The notes beneath the pieces were generated by a model that was not told the DNA's origin, ran no database searches, and saw only the letters and a program-made list of their open reading frames with translations. From JAUYQR01 sp043727195 (GTDB lineage Bacteria > Pseudomonadota > Alphaproteobacteria > Rhodobacterales > Rhodobacteraceae), in assembly GCA_043727195.1 (NCBI GenBank), contig JAYSYZ010000220.1, forward strand, positions 1 to 8,597: a stretch of DNA of 8,597 nt. The letters are read 5' to 3'. Below, piece by piece: positions 6,615-8,597 of this stretch (the first letter of the stretch is position 1; every line of letters starts with the position of its first letter). Both the position numbers and the translations under genes were made by a program.

Positions 6615-6751
6615 GGTGAAACGGCGCTCATGTACGGTTTGTTACATTGGAGGTGTGGTCATTTCTACATGGTGTCAAAGATTCTTTACCCATGGTTGGC
6701 TTGACGGGGTGAGAGGCGGTTGTCAGTGTTGTGGCAAAGCAGGGGGCTGGC
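6615..6751. promoter_or_regulatory. Divergent intergenic region with a TGTA-N8-TACA dyad
   Basis: This 137-base spacer separates the minus-strand membrane-protein/regulator unit from the plus-strand ThuA-like gene, and it is noticeably richer in A+T than its surroundings. TGTACGGTTTGTTACA (6631-6646) contains the dyad TGTA-N8-TACA, 17 bases before the membrane-protein start, and TACAT recurs at 6666-6670. The dyad is a candidate operator for the neighbouring XRE protein. TTGACA occurs on the minus strand (6678-6673) and TTGACG on the plus strand (6701-6706), but neither has a convincing -10 partner. The role is inferred from position. Confidence 0.35.
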
Positions 6752-7402
6752 ATGGCGCAGGCGCTGATCACATGGGGCGGCTGGGAAGGACACGAGCCGG
6801 ACAAGGTGGCGGCACTGTTCGCGGGCTGGCTGAACGAGGCGGGATTCACCGTGACAGTGACCGACACGCTGGCCTGTTTCGACGACCCGGGCGCGCTGGC
6901 GGATCTGAGCCTGATCGTGCCGGTCTGGACGATGAGCCAGATCACCAAGGATCAGGCGGTGAATGCCTGTGCGGCGGTGGCTGCAGGCGCGGGCCTTGCG
7001 GGGTGTCACGGCGGGATGTGCGATGCCTTTCGCGATAATGTGGACTGGCAGTTCATGACCGGCGCGCAATGGGTGGCGCATCCGGGAAACGACGGGGTGG
7101 ACTATGCGGTGCGGATGGTGTCGGACGATCCGCTGGTCGCGGGGGTTGGCGATTTCCGGGTAAAGACGGAGCAGTATTATCTGCATGTCGACCCGGCGGT
7201 CCGGGTGCATGCGGTGTGCGATTTTCCGGTAGCCGACGGCCCCCATGCAGTGAACGGGCCAGTGGCGATGCCGGTGGTGTTCAGCAAGTTCTGGGGGCAG
7301 GGCCGGGTCTATTACAACGCGCTGGGCCATCAGGCCACGGTCATCGGCAGCGGCCCGGCGGCGGAACTTATGCGGCGGGGGCTGATCTGGGCGGCGCGTT
7401 AG
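6752..7402 (+). CDS. ThuA-like domain protein
   Basis: A 216-residue cytoplasmic protein of the ThuA-like family (class I glutamine-amidotransferase-like fold). Named for rhizobial trehalose utilisation, the family also occurs in sugar-conversion operons; its biochemical role is poorly defined. Visible hallmarks are ITWGGWEGHEP (6-16), GCHGGM (84-89, at the fold's nucleophile-elbow-like position), TEQYYLHVDP (139-148) and GRVYYNALGHQ (174-184) after W171. It spans a single complete domain with no signal peptide. I chose the ATG at 6752 because GGGGG lies five bases upstream; a GTG at 6731 would add seven residues. No sugar transporter or dehydrogenase of the usual ThuA operon is next to it, so a trehalose role is not supported here. 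It is divergent from the regulator/membrane-protein pair. Confidence 0.86.
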   Translation: MAQALITWGGWEGHEPDKVAALFAGWLNEAGFTVTVTDTLACFDDPGALADLSLIVPVWTMSQITKDQAVNACAAVAAGAGLAGCHGGMCDAFRDNVDWQFMTGAQWVAHPGNDGVDYAVRMVSDDPLVAGVGDFRVKTEQYYLHVDPAVRVHAVCDFPVADGPHAVNGPVAMPVVFSKFWGQGRVYYNALGHQATVIGSGPAAELMRRGLIWAAR

Positions 7403-7520
7403 CGGTATCGGGGCTTGCACGGCCACACCTCTTCGACGCAGGCGGACATGCAGCTTAGGGCGTCAGGCTAAACAGCTGGGGCAATGCGCATGATATCCCC
7501 TGTTTGACAGGTTGAACGCG

Positions 7521-7552
7521 CCGGTCGCGCCGGCAAAAGGGGCGGCGACCGG
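7521..7552 (+). terminator. Possible terminator or structured element after the ThuA-like gene
   Basis: CCGGTCGC (7521-7528) and GCGACCGG (7545-7552) are a perfect eight-base inverted repeat around a 16-base loop that contains CAAAAGGGG. It lies about 120 bases past the ThuA stop and is not followed by a T-tract, so intrinsic termination would be weak. The remaining 7403-7668 holds no gene I can support and should include the promoter of the lol permease gene. TTGACC at 7614-7619 is one possible -35, without a clear -10. Confidence 0.3.
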
Positions 7553-7668
7553 TTGGCGCTTGTGAAGGTCGTGTGCCATGCGCAGCGGAATTCTGCCAGA
7601 TGGGGGGTGCGGCTTGACCTTTGGCCGCGCCTCGCTCAGGTTGCGCGACGTTTTGGGGGCACGGGCAG

Positions 7669-8597
7669 ATGGCAACGAAGACAGCACCCTTTTCCGGCTT
7701 TGAATTCATGATCGCCTGGCGGTATCTGCGGGCGCGGCGTGCTGAAGGCGGGGTCAGCGTGATGACCTGGATCAGCCTGATCGGCATCACGCTGGCGGTG
7801 TTTGCCCTGATCGTGACGCTGGCGGTGCGCGCAGGGTTCCGGGCGGAGTTTGTCGATACGATCCTTGGGGCGAATGCGCATGTGACGGTCTATTCGGCGG
7901 GCGAGGTCGGCGCGGAGGGGCAACTGATCCGCGGGTTCACCGCCGCCGACAAGATCGCGGCTGATCTGGCGATGGTTCCGGGCGTCACCCGTGCCGCCCC
8001 CCTGATCAAGGGCAAGCTGATGGTCACCGACGGCGAGCGGACGACGGGGGCGGAGGTGTACGGGTTGTCGCCGGAAAACCTTGCCACGATCCCGAGGGTG
8101 GGGGTGGGGGCAGAGGCGATCGGGGATATCGCAAGGTTCGGCGAGGGGATCGCCATCGGGTCGGGCATCGCGCGGGATCTTGGGATCACGTTGGGCGACA
8201 GGGTGCGGCTGATAGCACCCGGCGGGGTGAAGACGGCGCTGGGATCGGCGCCGCGGGTAAAGGCCTATGAGGTGGTCTATGTCTTTACCGCCGGGCGCTA
8301 TGACATCGACACCACCCGCATCTACATGCCGTTCACCGAAGCGCAGAGCTTTTTCAACAAGGAAGGGATCGCCGACGAGATCGAGGTGATGGTCACCAAC
8401 CCGGATGACATCGAGGCATTCGCGCTGCCGATCCTGAACGCGGCGGGGCCGGATGCGCTGATCTGGACCTGGAAGGAAAGTGCCGGGGCGTTCCTGCGCG
8501 CGCTGGATATCGAGGACAACGTGATGTTCGTGATCCTGTCGATCCTGGTGCTGATCGCGGCGATGAACATCGTGTCGGGGCTGATCATGCTGGTCAA
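7669..8597 (+). CDS. lolC/E: Lipoprotein-releasing ABC transporter permease, LolC/E family (partial, runs off right edge)
   Basis: The inner-membrane permease that, with the ATPase LolD, extracts outer-membrane lipoproteins and hands them to LolA. The visible 309 residues begin with a cytoplasmic stretch and the family signature FEFMIAWRYLRARR (11-24). The first membrane helix follows (about 31-53, SVMTWISLIGITLAVFALIV). A periplasmic MacB-like domain runs from about 55 to 280. The second helix begins near 284 (NVMFVILSILVLIAAMNIVS). LolC/E proteins are about 410-430 residues, so the last two helices lie outside the window. The ATG at 7669 gives the usual N-terminal length; the ATG at 7708 is possible but would trim the signature. 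No strong Shine-Dalgarno sequence is seen. Many alphaproteobacteria have a single LolC/E-type permease, so I leave C versus E open. lolD is expected next. Confidence 0.93.
   Translation, partial: MATKTAPFSGFEFMIAWRYLRARRAEGGVSVMTWISLIGITLAVFALIVTLAVRAGFRAEFVDTILGANAHVTVYSAGEVGAEGQLIRGFTAADKIAADLAMVPGVTRAAPLIKGKLMVTDGERTTGAEVYGLSPENLATIPRVGVGAEAIGDIARFGEGIAIGSGIARDLGITLGDRVRLIAPGGVKTALGSAPRVKAYEVVYVFTAGRYDIDTTRIYMPFTEAQSFFNKEGIADEIEVMVTNPDDIEAFALPILNAAGPDALIWTWKESAGAFLRALDIEDNVMFVILSILVLIAAMNIVSGLIMLV

Noticed and set aside
6673..6678. Perfect minus-strand TTGACA as the -35 of the membrane-protein/regulator unit
   Set aside because: No -10-like hexamer lies 16-19 bases downstream, so I did not call a promoter.
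7499..7511. CCTGT-TTG-ACAGG inverted repeat
   Set aside because: A five-base stem with a three-base loop, with no T-tract and no -10 partner for the TTGACA inside it; likely chance.
7455..7790. 111-codon minus-strand open frame between the ThuA gene and the lol permease
   Set aside because: It overlaps the lol permease start on the opposite strand, has no recognisable domain, and has no ribosome-binding site.
1..8597. CRISPR array, transposon ends, defence genes or tRNA
   Set aside because: I saw no regularly spaced repeats, transposase or integrase motifs, known defence-domain motifs or tRNA-like cloverleaf on either strand.

Overview
The window is GC-rich (roughly two thirds G+C, strong G/C at third codon positions). 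Its gene content fits an alphaproteobacterium of the Rhodobacteraceae type: an HdaA-like DnaA paralogue, a short prolyl-tRNA synthetase without the inserted editing domain, and a LolC/E permease near proS. This assignment rests on protein character and gene order, not on a marker gene.

Left part (1-2862, all minus strand). Transcription runs right to left through an AI-2E/PerM-type membrane protein (1720-2862), hdaA (1067-1723, coupled by a GTGA start/stop overlap) and the 5' part of polyphosphate kinase ppk1 (1-812, running off the left edge). The 254-base gap before ppk holds a convincing PHO box at 836-853. It sits 11 bases from a CATAAC -10 element whose expected start point falls on or beside the ppk ATG, so ppk probably has its own phosphate-starvation promoter and a leaderless mRNA. 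The same gap carries a cluster of plus-strand hairpins ending in a T-tract (885-952).

Middle (2864-4640). Upstream of the AI-2E gene is a stretch of minus-strand coding-like sequence broken over three frames. It contains three poly-G runs, and its last frame ends two bases from the AI-2E ATG, so it looks like a decayed operon gene. Divergent from it is an intact proS (3303-4640).

Right part (4641-8597). proS converges on a zinc-free medium-chain quinone oxidoreductase/dehydrogenase (4705-5718, minus). Next come a two-gene minus-strand unit, a four-helix membrane protein (6165-6614) followed two bases later by a 73-residue XRE-type regulator (5941-6162), and divergently a ThuA-like protein (6752-7402, plus). 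The window ends in the first part of a LolC/E lipoprotein-release permease (7669 onward, plus). In many alphaproteobacteria proS is followed closely by the lol permease, so the 3-kb block between them (4641-7668) looks like an accessory insertion.

I see no tRNA, rRNA, CRISPR array, transposase or recognisable defence system. The most unusual items are the PHO-box/leaderless ppk promoter, the decayed gene before the AI-2E gene, and the regulator/membrane-protein pair facing the ThuA gene.
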